A stretch of 40,563 nt of DNA, taken from the NCBI GenBank assembly GCA_029550865.1, contig JAKPGM010000011.1, positions 1 through 40,563 on the forward strand, in the 5' to 3' direction. Numbering within the stretch: position 1 is the first letter of the stretch; every line of letters starts with the position of its first letter. This DNA is from Bacteroidota bacterium. GTDB lineage: Bacteria; Bacteroidota; Bacteroidia; Bacteroidales; DTGW01. Below, in pieces: positions 27,211-36,204 of the stretch. The position numbers were made by a program, and so were the translations under genes. The notes beneath the pieces are model-generated. The model was not told the origin of the DNA. It saw nothing but the letters and a program-made list of their open reading frames with translations, and did not search any database.

Positions 27211-28755
27211 TTAATATATATTAATGGATAATGAATTAATCTTATTGTCTTTAAAACTTGTAATTTTAGCTTTAATTTTCTGACCTATATTCAAATATTT
27301 TACCAGTTTACCATGAATTTGGCATATCATTTCTTCCCCCTCTAAAACAACTTTTGCTTTTGAATTATTCTTTTCTATGCTAACTAATTCAGCCCAAACA
27401 TACTTATTACTAGCTATTTCACTTAATTTTTCAATGGTCGTACATTCCTGGGTATGTTGATTATAAATTTCTATTTCATCAGTGGGTTGCTGATAATTTT
27501 CAGTTGTTTTTTTTTTGAAATTGCTATTATTCGACTGTGGCGAATAATTATTATCAATAGATTCAAAAGTTTCGAAGTAGGTTTTTTGGGGTAGTGCTTC
27601 ATTGTTCAAAGACAAAACTATGAATCCAAAGGGTGTAAAAACATACTCATCATCGTCTGTTTCTTTAAATATTAACCTTCTGGTTTTAGCGGCATCTTTT
27701 CCATTAATTTGTCCTCTATTTTCATTTCTCCCTTTATTATTATTTATTCCGTTTATGATGTGTGTATTAAATTGCCAATCGCCCGTAATACCATGGAAGC
27801 CACTTCCAGAGCCAAGGTGTAATAGGGCTTTTGGGTTTTTATTGTTGATAAAATCATCAACAATATTCTTGAGGGAACGGTATTGATTAAGAATTATATC
27901 GTATTTATCTCCTTTATGTTTTTCAAAAAAATTGATTTCTTTATCGAGATAAGATTGGGTTTGTTCGTTTATCATTCTAAAAATTTCTTTCAATGGATCA
28001 GTATAATTTGAGGGTACAATTACTTTTTCAGTGTTTCTATGTTTCTTGTTTTTTAATAGTTTAATTATTTGTTCTGTAATGTTTATTCGAAACGTGCTTT
28101 TTTGATGTATGTCTATACATTCGTAAGTGCTTACAAAATCTTTATCATCAAACCTATTTCGTGATCCTTTTCGTTGGTGTTTCCAGGCTCCTGTATAATT
28201 GCTGCTTAGCGAATAAATTTTTGTATCGTACAATTTTATTGCCTCATTTTTAAAATAAGCATCAGTTACTTGCAAAAATCGCATTATACTGTTCTCAATA
28301 TCACCAAAAACTTCATCATCAAGTTTAGTTAGATTCAGTCGTTTAATCTCATCGTTATTTTGGTATAAATATCCTAAAATAGCAGAACGTATGGCACCTT
28401 TTATCGAAGAGCCAGGGATATATGGGATATATAAACCATTGCGAATATGTGAAAATATTTCTTGAGGTTCTCTTGTATGTTTAAATGATAACAATGGACT
28501 TATATTAATTTTTCGGTTACTAAGGATTTCCCTTATAGGATTACTATTTTTATCAGTAGGAAGAATTTTTGAGGTAATAAAGTCAATAGTTTCTTTGTCG
28601 ACTGCTTTAAGTTGGTTGATATCATAAACTTTTATATTACCATCATTATCTCTGAAATAATCAAAACCCTTAATCCATTTTTTGTCGGTACCTGCACCAA
28701 TGTGTACAGGTGTTACAACCTGCAAAGTCAAATCGTATGTGAGATTAGTTTTCAT
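27211..28755 (-). CDS. csm5: Type III-A RAMP protein Csm5 with C-terminal S1-like extension
   Basis: The subunit that caps the 3' end of the crRNA in the Csm complex. It starts with a Csm5-like RAMP strand (LTLQVVTPVHIGAGTDKKWIKGFDYF) and has the glycine-rich loop region YIPYIPGSSIKGAIRSAIL. The protein is 514 residues, longer than the usual 350-400. The last 65 or so residues (VWAELVSIEKNNSKAKVVLEG to the IGQKIKAKI segment) look like an S1/OB RNA-binding fold, joined through a polar linker around residue 420. It is the last gene of the operon; its ATG overlaps the csm4 stop by 11 bases, so it is translationally coupled. Confidence 0.85.
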   Translation of the reverse strand: MKTNLTYDLTLQVVTPVHIGAGTDKKWIKGFDYFRDNDGNIKVYDINQLKAVDKETIDFITSKILPTDKNSNPIREILSNRKINISPLLSFKHTREPQEIFSHIRNGLYIPYIPGSSIKGAIRSAILGYLYQNNDEIKRLNLTKLDDEVFGDIENSIMRFLQVTDAYFKNEAIKLYDTKIYSLSSNYTGAWKHQRKGSRNRFDDKDFVSTYECIDIHQKSTFRINITEQIIKLLKNKKHRNTEKVIVPSNYTDPLKEIFRMINEQTQSYLDKEINFFEKHKGDKYDIILNQYRSLKNIVDDFINNKNPKALLHLGSGSGFHGITGDWQFNTHIINGINNNKGRNENRGQINGKDAAKTRRLIFKETDDDEYVFTPFGFIVLSLNNEALPQKTYFETFESIDNNYSPQSNNSNFKKKTTENYQQPTDEIEIYNQHTQECTTIEKLSEIASNKYVWAELVSIEKNNSKAKVVLEGEEMICQIHGKLVKYLNIGQKIKAKITSFKDNKINSLSINIY

Positions 28756-29770
28756 TTGCTTGAATTTTTATTGGCACCCATATAGCACGACCAATGCGAT
28801 AAATAGGATGAATACTTTTAAATACATCAGGCAATTTTGTTCTATCGGGCGAAATATCCGCAATTTTACCGTAAATACCAGCTTGTGTTTTCAATACCGA
28901 TGCTTCTTTTATGGCTCTTACATATTTTTTCCGTAAAGTAAGATAGGGATAAGTAGTTATCCATCCCCCACGGGTTAATATTTCGAAATAGCATTTTTCA
29001 TCAAGGCTTTTTTGTATTTTTTCGTGTGATTCCGGTATATACAATGAAAGATTTAATGCGTATTCGGTATCTATTCCAGTAAAGTGAATGATTTCTGCAT
29101 TATCATCAATTTCGTAAATAAACATTCCATTGCCTATGTGGCGGTCAGTACCTATTCCTTCATCTTTAAGATAATCGAGCGCTGAAATCAAGGACTTATA
29201 AATTTCAACCGATTCCGATTCGTATTGTAAGAAGAAGTATAAACCCGCATTTTCTTTAAAATAAATACGTTCGGTGTAGAATGGCTGAGCATCACCCTGT
29301 GAACGGGGTACACGAACCCGTGAAACCACATTGCTCTGTATTAATGAACTATCGATAGATTCTTGAGTATAAAATGACCCCTTTATGTTTTTTTCATCAA
29401 TTGCTAATTGCCCATTTTTTTGTAATTCCTTAAAAAATTCGTTGTCGATATATTCTATTTTTTTAACTTTTTTGTTGATGCTAATATCTACGCTGGGTTT
29501 AAAAGAAGCGGGACGAGGCAGGAAATAAATGAATTTATTATTTTCCTTATTGAAATAAAACGGAAATAGCGACGATATCGAAAAACCTAATGTTGAGTTA
29601 TTGGAACTGGGTATAAAAGAATTTAAGCCAAGCACATTCCATGCCTCGATAATAGCCGAATATATCGTGTCGCTATGAACAACACGCTCCGATATATCAT
29701 AGTCACCCCTCACATTGGAAATATGAAGTGGGGATGTAAACGTTAACCGTACAATTCTAAGATTTTTCAT
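28745..29770 (-). CDS. csm4: Type III-A RAMP protein Csm4
   Basis: A 341-residue RAMP subunit that holds the 5' handle of the crRNA and contacts Cas10. The N-terminus has RIVRLTFTSPLHISNVRGDYDISERVVHSDTIY, typical of Csm4/Cmr3-like RAMPs, followed by FPFYF and FLPRPASFKP, and a central FYTERIYFKENAGLYFFLQYE strand pair. GIGTDRHIGNGMF is the glycine-rich loop. The order csm3-csm4-csm5 and the overlap with csm5 support the assignment. Confidence 0.87.
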   Translation of the reverse strand: MKNLRIVRLTFTSPLHISNVRGDYDISERVVHSDTIYSAIIEAWNVLGLNSFIPSSNNSTLGFSISSLFPFYFNKENNKFIYFLPRPASFKPSVDISINKKVKKIEYIDNEFFKELQKNGQLAIDEKNIKGSFYTQESIDSSLIQSNVVSRVRVPRSQGDAQPFYTERIYFKENAGLYFFLQYESESVEIYKSLISALDYLKDEGIGTDRHIGNGMFIYEIDDNAEIIHFTGIDTEYALNLSLYIPESHEKIQKSLDEKCYFEILTRGGWITTYPYLTLRKKYVRAIKEASVLKTQAGIYGKIADISPDRTKLPDVFKSIHPIYRIGRAIWVPIKIQANEN

Positions 29771-29790
29771 TTTTTTCTATACAGTTTTTA

Positions 29791-30501
29791 TCATTTTTGT
29801 TGAATACTTACTCTTTTCTCTTCTGGAATAATTTTGTATTCAACCTTTTTAGGCGAATTAAATGTTACCTGTCCATAACCCCTTGAGCCTGAGCCACCCA
29901 GGTAGTCGAGTTCTATTAATTTAATTCCACTATCAATTAATTCACACAGCTCTTTTTCATTATCTCCTTCAAAAATATTCACCACAAATTCTACATTAAA
30001 TACAGCACCGGCAGGGATACGTTCGAAAAAACGAGGATCAGCACTACAGTTTAATCGATTAATTTTATTTTCAGCTTTAATTTCGGTGTAGGGCATATCG
30101 GTAAATTCGCTTTCTGCTAAACGTTTTGCCCATTCGTCGGTTAAGTATGCATCGCGCACAATTAAGCGTGATGGAATATTTGGTCTTTTTATAGTTTCCC
30201 TATTTTCATTTTTTTCTTCTTTTCCTTCGGCAGCACCAAATAGCTCTTGAATTATATCGCCTGTATTACGGCATTCAGAGTCGGCATTGATGCCTTTCGC
30301 AAGTTCGAGCAAGCAACGCATTTTGCCTTTGATTGAACTACCAGGGATATACGGTTGCTGGTTGTCTTTACGCCTAACAACTGGGGCATCTACTCCTCCG
30401 ATTTCAACATTCTCCTTGCTATCACCAATACGTAAGCCGGTAATTAATTCCATCTCGTATTGGTAAACTATCTTTTTTATAAGTTTTCTTGCCTGGCTCA
30501 T
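29791..30501 (-). CDS. csm3: Type III-A backbone RAMP and target RNase Csm3
   Basis: The repeated backbone subunit of the Csm complex, which cuts bound target RNA at 6-base steps. It has 236 residues. The catalytic aspartate is present as D38 in IGGVDAPVVRR, so target cleavage should be intact. The RNA-binding loop follows as YIPGSSIKGKMR, and the glycine-rich C-terminal loop is LDYLGGSGSRGYGQV. The position between csm2 and csm4 is canonical. Confidence 0.93.
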   Translation of the reverse strand: MSQARKLIKKIVYQYEMELITGLRIGDSKENVEIGGVDAPVVRRKDNQQPYIPGSSIKGKMRCLLELAKGINADSECRNTGDIIQELFGAAEGKEEKNENRETIKRPNIPSRLIVRDAYLTDEWAKRLAESEFTDMPYTEIKAENKINRLNCSADPRFFERIPAGAVFNVEFVVNIFEGDNEKELCELIDSGIKLIELDYLGGSGSRGYGQVTFNSPKKVEYKIIPEEKRVSIQQK

Positions 30502-30536
30502 AGTATTTTATTTTAATGTTACTTATTAATTCACTG

Positions 30537-31091
30537 TTATTTAGAGTTTTTTTCTTCTTCTACCTTATGGTAAGCCACAATGGCCTCGAGAAGCGATATG
30601 AAGTTTTTAAAATGTTGTTTAGTTTTAACATTATCTATGCAAGTAACTATTACATCGTAAAAATTGTGGATTTTTGCATAGTCACTTTTGGCACGAGCAA
30701 CTGCATATGCCAATTTGGGTTTTAGCATTAAAAGTTCTCTTATATGCTCATCTTTTAAATCCTCATTTTGTTCTAACAAAATTTTGTTTTGTAAACCTTT
30801 AATAGCTCCAAAAAACTTACGAAGTTGTGATGAGGATAGTGTTTTTAATTCAATTTTCTTTTCTTCTTTTTTAGTTTGCTTATCTTCATTAATTTTATTT
30901 TCCACCGTTTGATCTTCTTGATCTTCTGCTGTATCATCTTTTTGGGCAAGATAAGTTCCAAACTTTTCAGCATATTTAATAGTATCTTCATCTATTCCAT
31001 TTTCAATCCATGCTTTTATAATGGCATTTTCTTCTTTTTGAAATTTTAACTCTTGAAATTTATTTTGCCAGTTAAAAAATTTTGTACTCAT
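30537..31091 (-). CDS. csm2: Small subunit Csm2 (enlarged)
   Basis: The helical small subunit that lines the target RNA in the Csm filament. The C-terminal half carries the family pattern: LSSSQLRKFFGAIKGLQ, then LLMLKPKLAYAVAR and a final helix near HFKNFISLLEAIVAYHK. At 184 residues it is longer than the common 120-150, because of an N-terminal helix and a Lys/Glu/Asp/Gln-rich linker (about residues 52-82). The linker makes alignment with relatives hard, so the call rests on the C-terminal pattern and operon position. The start is 13 bases after the fic stop. Confidence 0.82.
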   Translation of the reverse strand: MSTKFFNWQNKFQELKFQKEENAIIKAWIENGIDEDTIKYAEKFGTYLAQKDDTAEDQEDQTVENKINEDKQTKKEEKKIELKTLSSSQLRKFFGAIKGLQNKILLEQNEDLKDEHIRELLMLKPKLAYAVARAKSDYAKIHNFYDVIVTCIDNVKTKQHFKNFISLLEAIVAYHKVEEEKNSK

Positions 31092-31104
31092 AATTTATAA
31101 TATT

Positions 31105-31833
31105 TTAAGTTAACAATCTTAAATATTCCAATTGTGCCTGTTTCACGCAATTGGCAATAAATTCGATAAAGGGTTGTGCATTAACGTGTGATTTTTCGAG
31201 CATGGCAATATATTCGGCGCGCAATACAGGCGGAATAATGGTAACAGGAAGTTTGTTTTTTAGCAAATGTAAATTCATCAATAACCGGCCTATGCGTCCA
31301 TTACCGTCGATAAAGGGATGAATAACAACAAATTTCTGGTGCAATAGGGCTGCGGTAACAACTGGATGCTGTTTTTCCTCGTTATACCATTTTATCAAGT
31401 CTTTCATGAGTATAGGCACTTCGTTGGGTTTGGGTGGTAAATACTGTGAACCCGTTATATAAACCTGAGTTTTACGATATTTACCTGCCTGTTCGGCATC
31501 AATTTTCTGGTAAAAGAGTCGATGCAGTTTTTTGATGTCGTTTTCGGTTATATTTTGTTTTTTAATAAGCCTATAAACATGATCGAATGCCATGGCATGT
31601 CCTACAGCTTCGAGGTGATGTTTCAAAGGCTTTCCCGCAATGGTTATTCCTTCCTCAATAACCACTTTTGTTTCGCTTTCGGTGAGGGTATTCCCTTCTA
31701 TTGCATTTGAAGTATAGGTTATTCCTATTCTGTAATATTGGCGCAAATCCTGCAACTGTCGCTTCGAAAGCGGCTTGAACCCCTCTATTTGTTGTTGCAA
31801 GCGGTCAATATCGTTGATAATTTTTTCAAGCAT
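31105..31833 (-). CDS. Fic-domain AMP-transferase embedded in the csm operon
   Basis: A Fic-family protein, expected to transfer AMP from ATP to hydroxyl groups on target proteins. The full motif HPFIDGNGRIGR is at residues 172-183, with the catalytic His172 and the phosphate-binding Gly/Asn/Arg intact. The inhibitory-helix motif SNAIEGN with Glu46 lies N-terminal, making it a class II (self-inhibited) Fic. The N-terminal 25 residues are a predicted helix; no HTH follows the Fic core. The start used is the ATG at 31833, whose first bases overlap the cas10 stop by 8 nt (ATGCTTGA); a TTG at 31842 is less likely. It lies between cas10 and csm2 with 8-base overlap and a 13-base gap, so it is part of the operon. 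Its target and trigger are unknown. Confidence 0.9.
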   Translation of the reverse strand: MLEKIINDIDRLQQQIEGFKPLSKRQLQDLRQYYRIGITYTSNAIEGNTLTESETKVVIEEGITIAGKPLKHHLEAVGHAMAFDHVYRLIKKQNITENDIKKLHRLFYQKIDAEQAGKYRKTQVYITGSQYLPPKPNEVPILMKDLIKWYNEEKQHPVVTAALLHQKFVVIHPFIDGNGRIGRLLMNLHLLKNKLPVTIIPPVLRAEYIAMLEKSHVNAQPFIEFIANCVKQAQLEYLRLLT

Positions 31834-34402
31834 TTGCTTCAACTTTTTCGGTTCTTATCTCCAGTTCAGCCCAGCGGGCAGCTATGGCATATAGCTCATA
31901 GTTTCTTTCGCTGATAAAGAAATCAATTTGTGCTTTGGATAGGAAAAGTGCCAAATCCTCATAAAGGTTTTTCATGAATTCATTAAACTCCTGTGTTGCT
32001 TTTTTAGCAACTCGTTTTTCGTACCTTTTAAAGTAATAAGCAGCATTCCATCGATAACTTAAATCATTTTTCTCATGTCCTATTTTTTTTACTTCATACA
32101 ATAGCTGAAACCTTTGTATGAATGAGGATGTTATGATTTCGTTTTCGTAAAATTGCACTAAATTATCTTTGATTTTATGAACTTTATCTAATTCATTGTC
32201 ATCCATTCGCCAGCTGAGTACTTCATCAAAGAGCCCAAGCGCACCTTTACGCTCATTTTTAAATTTTTTAGCCTTTTCTTCGGCTTCCTTGGCATTCGCA
32301 ATGGCTTTACTTACAGGATATTTTTCAGGAAATAAACTAATACCGCCTGAGAAACTTATTTCAGGCCGTTGGCAAACAAAACGATAAAACTCATCGCGGA
32401 TATCCTTGGCAAATTCAAGTACTGCGTTCCACTCTCCTATGGCCAGTAAATCATCCCCTCCAGAATATATTATCAACAACTCCTTTTCGTATTTTTGTTT
32501 GAGCTTATTTACATAACCGCTAAAAAATAAATCAAGGTAAAAAGAAAGCGTTGTAAGGCGAGAAAAACTTGATTTGTCTTTAACTTTTAAATCTCCTTCA
32601 GTTTCTTTTTTATACTTAAACCCATTAACAAAAATTTTTCCAAGATTATCAACATCCATTACAAAGGCAGCAAGTCGCTTGAATTCTGAATCTTTGTTCA
32701 ATAAATCTCCAAACTCTCTGATTTCTGTTGTTCCTGCGTAAAATTTAAAACCTTGTACCGAATTACCCGAAATAGTATTTAAAAAATCGAAATTATCTAA
32801 TACTGCTTTATAAATAACCCCATTATCAACACTACTAGGCTTTTGATTTTGATTGAAAAAGTACCAATATGAGTTGAGAATGTTCAGTGCACTTGCTTTG
32901 TTCTTTAATCTCAACAAGCAATTTTTTTCAATGAGTTTATCATTTTCCTTTTTCCAAACAAAGTATTCAGTATCTTTTAATATTTTCCCAAGTTCAATTT
33001 GTTCACCAACTGGCAAGCTAAATATATAATCATCAATTGTATATTTTTCTTTGTCAGTTATTTCTTCGCCAGTCAAATCACAAACTTCATGTATACCTCC
33101 ACTGCCAAAAGGTTCAAAAAATTGATTGTCAGTGTTAATTATAGATTTGAAACGCTGATTTTTTCGAGTAGTGGCATCATCAAGTGCTTTTTTCCACAGT
33201 TCACCTATTAGGCAATGCTCTTTTTGATCGTTGATTAAGTATTGAGGTTCCCCTTCATTTCTATTTCTGTCAAAGTAAAATGTAACCTTTCCGAGCGAAA
33301 CATATAAACTTCCATTGAACTTTTCAAATAACCATTTTTCAATTTTTCCCTGATATTCATTGATATAATCATTAACTTTCTGGGTATTGGGTAGCAGCAA
33401 ATAAGCCTTTCCACCACTGCTATATAAAATATTTGAGCGATAATAATTTAAATCATATAACAATTCATTAATTAGTGTATCCATTAATAGCTGCAAATAG
33501 AAAGAACGTCCCTTTAGGGCCTTAGCAGCACCTTTCATTGAAATATTGTAAATAAAGCTTTGTATGCCACTTATATCGATGCAAACCAGCTGTAATGGCC
33601 GATGGTTTGCTGTTAGATGATCGATGCTCTTAATTTTTTTTTCTTCAAGATAATCGTACAAGCATAAAGCAATAGCCGCAGTGGTTTTACTGTGTTCAAA
33701 AAGATTGCTATCGTGAATGTCTTCTTTTCGAGTTGTTGCCGGTATGCACCATAAATACTTTTGTAACAAAAAGTATATAGTATCCACAAAATTTCTGAAA
33801 TTAGAATGCCTTATTTGCTCAAATTCATTTTCAAATTCTTGCCAAAGCGATTCATAGCTATTTGTACTTACATTATGGTTATCTATTGGAAATATAGAAT
33901 CTTTATTGAGACTTAATTTGTTTAAGTTAATGTTTATATGTGTAAGGTTTTGAGTATTGTTTGTGTCGATATTTAATTCTTTGAAAATAGATATTAATGG
34001 CCTATTTTTGTAATAAGAAGATGAAGAGGATTTTTGATAATCTTTATTCCTATCAATCCCACTGCTCCACCAGTCGGCAAGTTGAATTATCTTCTGTAAT
34101 TCTGTTTTGGGCTTGTGATGGTATATTGCCAGATTAGTTACATTATTATCTTTATCTTGATTCTCAAAAAAACTATTTATAAAGCCGGCTTGTTCCTCGA
34201 AAAATTGTTGTGTGTAAGCAGCATGTGAATGAGTAACAAAACCATCCTGGGTAATATGTGAAAGATTGCTTAAATTCTTTATATTTTTGATTTGCTCTTT
34301 TATTATTTTCGAATTTATTACATCAGATTTATCAGCTCTTTCATAAAACTTCCCAATATCATGCAGTAGGGCTGCCAGGTATATTTCGTCGCGTGTGGCC
34401 AT
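31826..34402 (-). CDS. cas10: Cas10/Csm1, HD nuclease and cyclase subunit
   Basis: The large subunit of the type III-A complex. The N-terminal HD domain has LLHDIGKFYERAD (H14-D15), predicting active single-strand DNase. The Palm2/GGDEF domain keeps GGDD at residues 648-651 (IYSGGDDLLAIG), predicting synthesis of a cyclic oligoadenylate or related ATP-derived signal on target RNA binding. AFVMDVDNLGKIF before it is a second Palm motif. Helical C-terminal domain at about 760-858. The length (858) is typical. It starts 3 bases after the cas6 stop and overlaps fic. No CARF-domain receptor is visible nearby, which leaves the effector of the signal open. Confidence 0.95.
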   Translation of the reverse strand: MATRDEIYLAALLHDIGKFYERADKSDVINSKIIKEQIKNIKNLSNLSHITQDGFVTHSHAAYTQQFFEEQAGFINSFFENQDKDNNVTNLAIYHHKPKTELQKIIQLADWWSSGIDRNKDYQKSSSSSYYKNRPLISIFKELNIDTNNTQNLTHININLNKLSLNKDSIFPIDNHNVSTNSYESLWQEFENEFEQIRHSNFRNFVDTIYFLLQKYLWCIPATTRKEDIHDSNLFEHSKTTAAIALCLYDYLEEKKIKSIDHLTANHRPLQLVCIDISGIQSFIYNISMKGAAKALKGRSFYLQLLMDTLINELLYDLNYYRSNILYSSGGKAYLLLPNTQKVNDYINEYQGKIEKWLFEKFNGSLYVSLGKVTFYFDRNRNEGEPQYLINDQKEHCLIGELWKKALDDATTRKNQRFKSIINTDNQFFEPFGSGGIHEVCDLTGEEITDKEKYTIDDYIFSLPVGEQIELGKILKDTEYFVWKKENDKLIEKNCLLRLKNKASALNILNSYWYFFNQNQKPSSVDNGVIYKAVLDNFDFLNTISGNSVQGFKFYAGTTEIREFGDLLNKDSEFKRLAAFVMDVDNLGKIFVNGFKYKKETEGDLKVKDKSSFSRLTTLSFYLDLFFSGYVNKLKQKYEKELLIIYSGGDDLLAIGEWNAVLEFAKDIRDEFYRFVCQRPEISFSGGISLFPEKYPVSKAIANAKEAEEKAKKFKNERKGALGLFDEVLSWRMDDNELDKVHKIKDNLVQFYENEIITSSFIQRFQLLYEVKKIGHEKNDLSYRWNAAYYFKRYEKRVAKKATQEFNEFMKNLYEDLALFLSKAQIDFFISERNYELYAIAARWAELEIRTEKVEANA

Positions 34403-34405
34403 AGA

Positions 34406-35095
34406 TTAGTTGTTTTCTTTGTTTCGGTTGTGTATTTGTTTTATGGTGCCGTAGCCAATGCTTACGCTTTTTCCCAGTCCAATGTAGTTGGGCAGAAATA
34501 CATTGGTTTTAAAATTCAGGGTAAATCCCAGTACCTTTTGGTCTTTTAGCCTTAGCGGGCGGATGTGGGGCGAGCTGGTAATTTTAAGCTCTATGGGTTT
34601 TTCGATCGACCATCCGATGCCTTTGGCAAAAGCCAGGATATTGCCTACCAGTATCCTTTGAAGCATCTCAATACGTTCTATTTCGCTTTCGAGTTGTTGG
34701 TAGCGTTCGTAATTATTCTGGCTCAGGGCTATCCAGTTGCGGATTTGATATTCAAACTGGGTGCTCCATACCTGCATGTTAAACTGGTTGAGTAGCAACC
34801 GGTCTACCTTCATTTCGAGTTTACGATCGCCCAGCCACAGGCTCCAGTCGGGTTTTTCGAAGTAGTGATGCAGCTCGTCGATGCCCTCGTCGAGGCATAC
34901 TATGGCAGGTTGTTGGCCTATGGCTTTATATTGGATGGTAGGGTAACGGTACAAATAGTTGTCGCCTACATGATGGTGAAACACGATATGTTCCCTTCCT
35001 ACCTTATCTATAATAGCCCCACGAAAGGCTGGTACCTCGTAGGGCCTTATCTGAGTATTGAAGGTAACGGTGAGCAGTCGAAGTTTTTTTACCAT
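34406..35095 (-). CDS. cas6: Cas6 crRNA-processing endoribonuclease
   Basis: Cuts the repeat RNA to give crRNAs with an 8-nt 5' handle. The 229-residue protein has a ferredoxin-like N-terminal half (LRLLTVTFNTQIRPYEVPAFRGAI, with the His-rich FHHH near residue 40) and the family-typical C-terminal glycine-rich loop GLGKSVSIGYGTI. The general-base histidine cannot be assigned with certainty. It is the first gene of the operon; the 113 bases upstream carry a palindromic motif. The array 4.7 kb away is its likely substrate. Confidence 0.85.
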   Translation of the reverse strand: MVKKLRLLTVTFNTQIRPYEVPAFRGAIIDKVGREHIVFHHHVGDNYLYRYPTIQYKAIGQQPAIVCLDEGIDELHHYFEKPDWSLWLGDRKLEMKVDRLLLNQFNMQVWSTQFEYQIRNWIALSQNNYERYQQLESEIERIEMLQRILVGNILAFAKGIGWSIEKPIELKITSSPHIRPLRLKDQKVLGFTLNFKTNVFLPNYIGLGKSVSIGYGTIKQIHNRNKENN

Positions 35096-35159
35096 ACCTG
35101 CAAGGCTATTTTTTGATTGTACGTTTTGCTTTTTTTACATATCCGCCCCACTTTTCATT

Positions 35160-35175
35160 TGTACGGTAACGTACA
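35160..35175. promoter_or_regulatory. Palindromic TGTACG-N4-CGTACA upstream of cas6
   Basis: A perfect 6-bp inverted repeat with spacer GTAA, 65-80 bases upstream of the cas6 ATG. Another half-site-like TTGTACG is nearby at 35118. A related palindrome, TGTACGGTACA, is found at 38152-38162 in the first codons of the WYL gene. Candidate operator for the cas operon; the binding protein is unknown. Confidence 0.35.
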
Positions 35176-35208
35176 TTCTTCAACTAAAGCTAAAATAATA
35201 ATTTTATT

Positions 35209-36204
35209 TTATTCCTGAACATTTTCTTCTGTATTATTTTTCAACAAACTTAGTTTATACAGGTGAGCTTCGAGTTGATGTTTCAGTATCCACTGGTAAT
35301 CGTCGTCTGTGTCGGTGTATTTGTTTATTAGTACAAAAATTTCAATAAGTAGAAAGATAATACAAAATAGTCCCCATACAATCATTGTAATTGTTGACGA
35401 AGTAAGCAGCTTTATCATCACCTTAATTTCATCGAGAAATCCGGTTTTGCCTCTGAGGTCGTTTTCGAGGTCGAGGTGAATGTTTATCATACGTTGCTGA
35501 TACTGGTCAATCAAGCCGTTGAGCTCTGCTATTTTCTTGTCCAGGGAACTGAGGTAAGCCATTTTTGGGTTAACAGCGGTGGTAAGTTCGTTGCGTTTTT
35601 CCTCCTTGATGGCACCGGTTGCCGTGTCGCGGGTGGAGGCGACGTGCGTACGACTGGCCACAAGGATGGTTGGCTGTCGCTGTATCTCTTTGAGCGTTTC
35701 CATACGTTCGGCTTCCGCTTGCCTTACCTGTTCTTTAAGTTCGTTTATACGATTTTGAATCTCATGGGTTTTTTGGGGAAGAATTTCGGCTACCTTCTCC
35801 TGGATGTAATCATGTTTGGCTATTTCGATATCTTCTTTAAAGATAATCTGGTCGAGAATTATCGATCCAATAATGGCCATGATTAAGCCGATGAGTATAC
35901 GTGTGATAGCGACTCCTGCTTTTTTGTGCATGGTGAGGATTATCTGCCGTTCGATTTGTACGACGATAAATATCATCAACAGCATGCCGATTATCGATTC
36001 CCATATATCACCCTTCAGGTAGCGTTGAACAAATGAATAACCAATGAATGCCCAGATTATCATGACAAGCAAAAGGGCTGAGAACATTTTACGCACGTTC
36101 TTTTTGCTTATTTCACTGCATTGACGAACTATTTCGTAGTTATATCCGGTTAACCAACAGCCCAGATATAGCCACCAGTCTTCCTTAAAATATTTCAGTT
36201 TCAT
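35209..36204 (-). CDS. DUF4407-like membrane protein with long coiled coil
   Basis: A 331-residue inner-membrane protein. Three hydrophobic segments are visible near the N-terminus (about 39-60, 66-86 and 98-118). A long charged coiled-coil region (about 125-265, KTHEIQNRINELKEQVRQAE and similar) is followed by a fourth membrane segment (about 275-305). The N-terminal WWLYLGCWLTGYNYEIVRQC with downstream layout resembles DUF4407 proteins; I am moderately sure of that name. Function is unknown. The topology would put the coiled coil as one large loop, suited to sensing or assembly. The ATG follows the tail of a dispersed repeat. It lies upstream of cas6 on the same strand (113-base gap). Confidence 0.6.
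   Translation of the reverse strand: MKLKYFKEDWWLYLGCWLTGYNYEIVRQCSEISKKNVRKMFSALLLVMIIWAFIGYSFVQRYLKGDIWESIIGMLLMIFIVVQIERQIILTMHKKAGVAITRILIGLIMAIIGSIILDQIIFKEDIEIAKHDYIQEKVAEILPQKTHEIQNRINELKEQVRQAEAERMETLKEIQRQPTILVASRTHVASTRDTATGAIKEEKRNELTTAVNPKMAYLSSLDKKIAELNGLIDQYQQRMINIHLDLENDLRGKTGFLDEIKVMIKLLTSSTITMIVWGLFCIIFLLIEIFVLINKYTDTDDDYQWILKHQLEAHLYKLSLLKNNTEENVQE

Noticed and set aside
31105-31833. Fic gene as the toxin of a Fic/Doc toxin-antitoxin pair
   Set aside because: No small antitoxin gene is adjacent, and the inhibitory helix is within the same protein; the neighbours are all csm genes.
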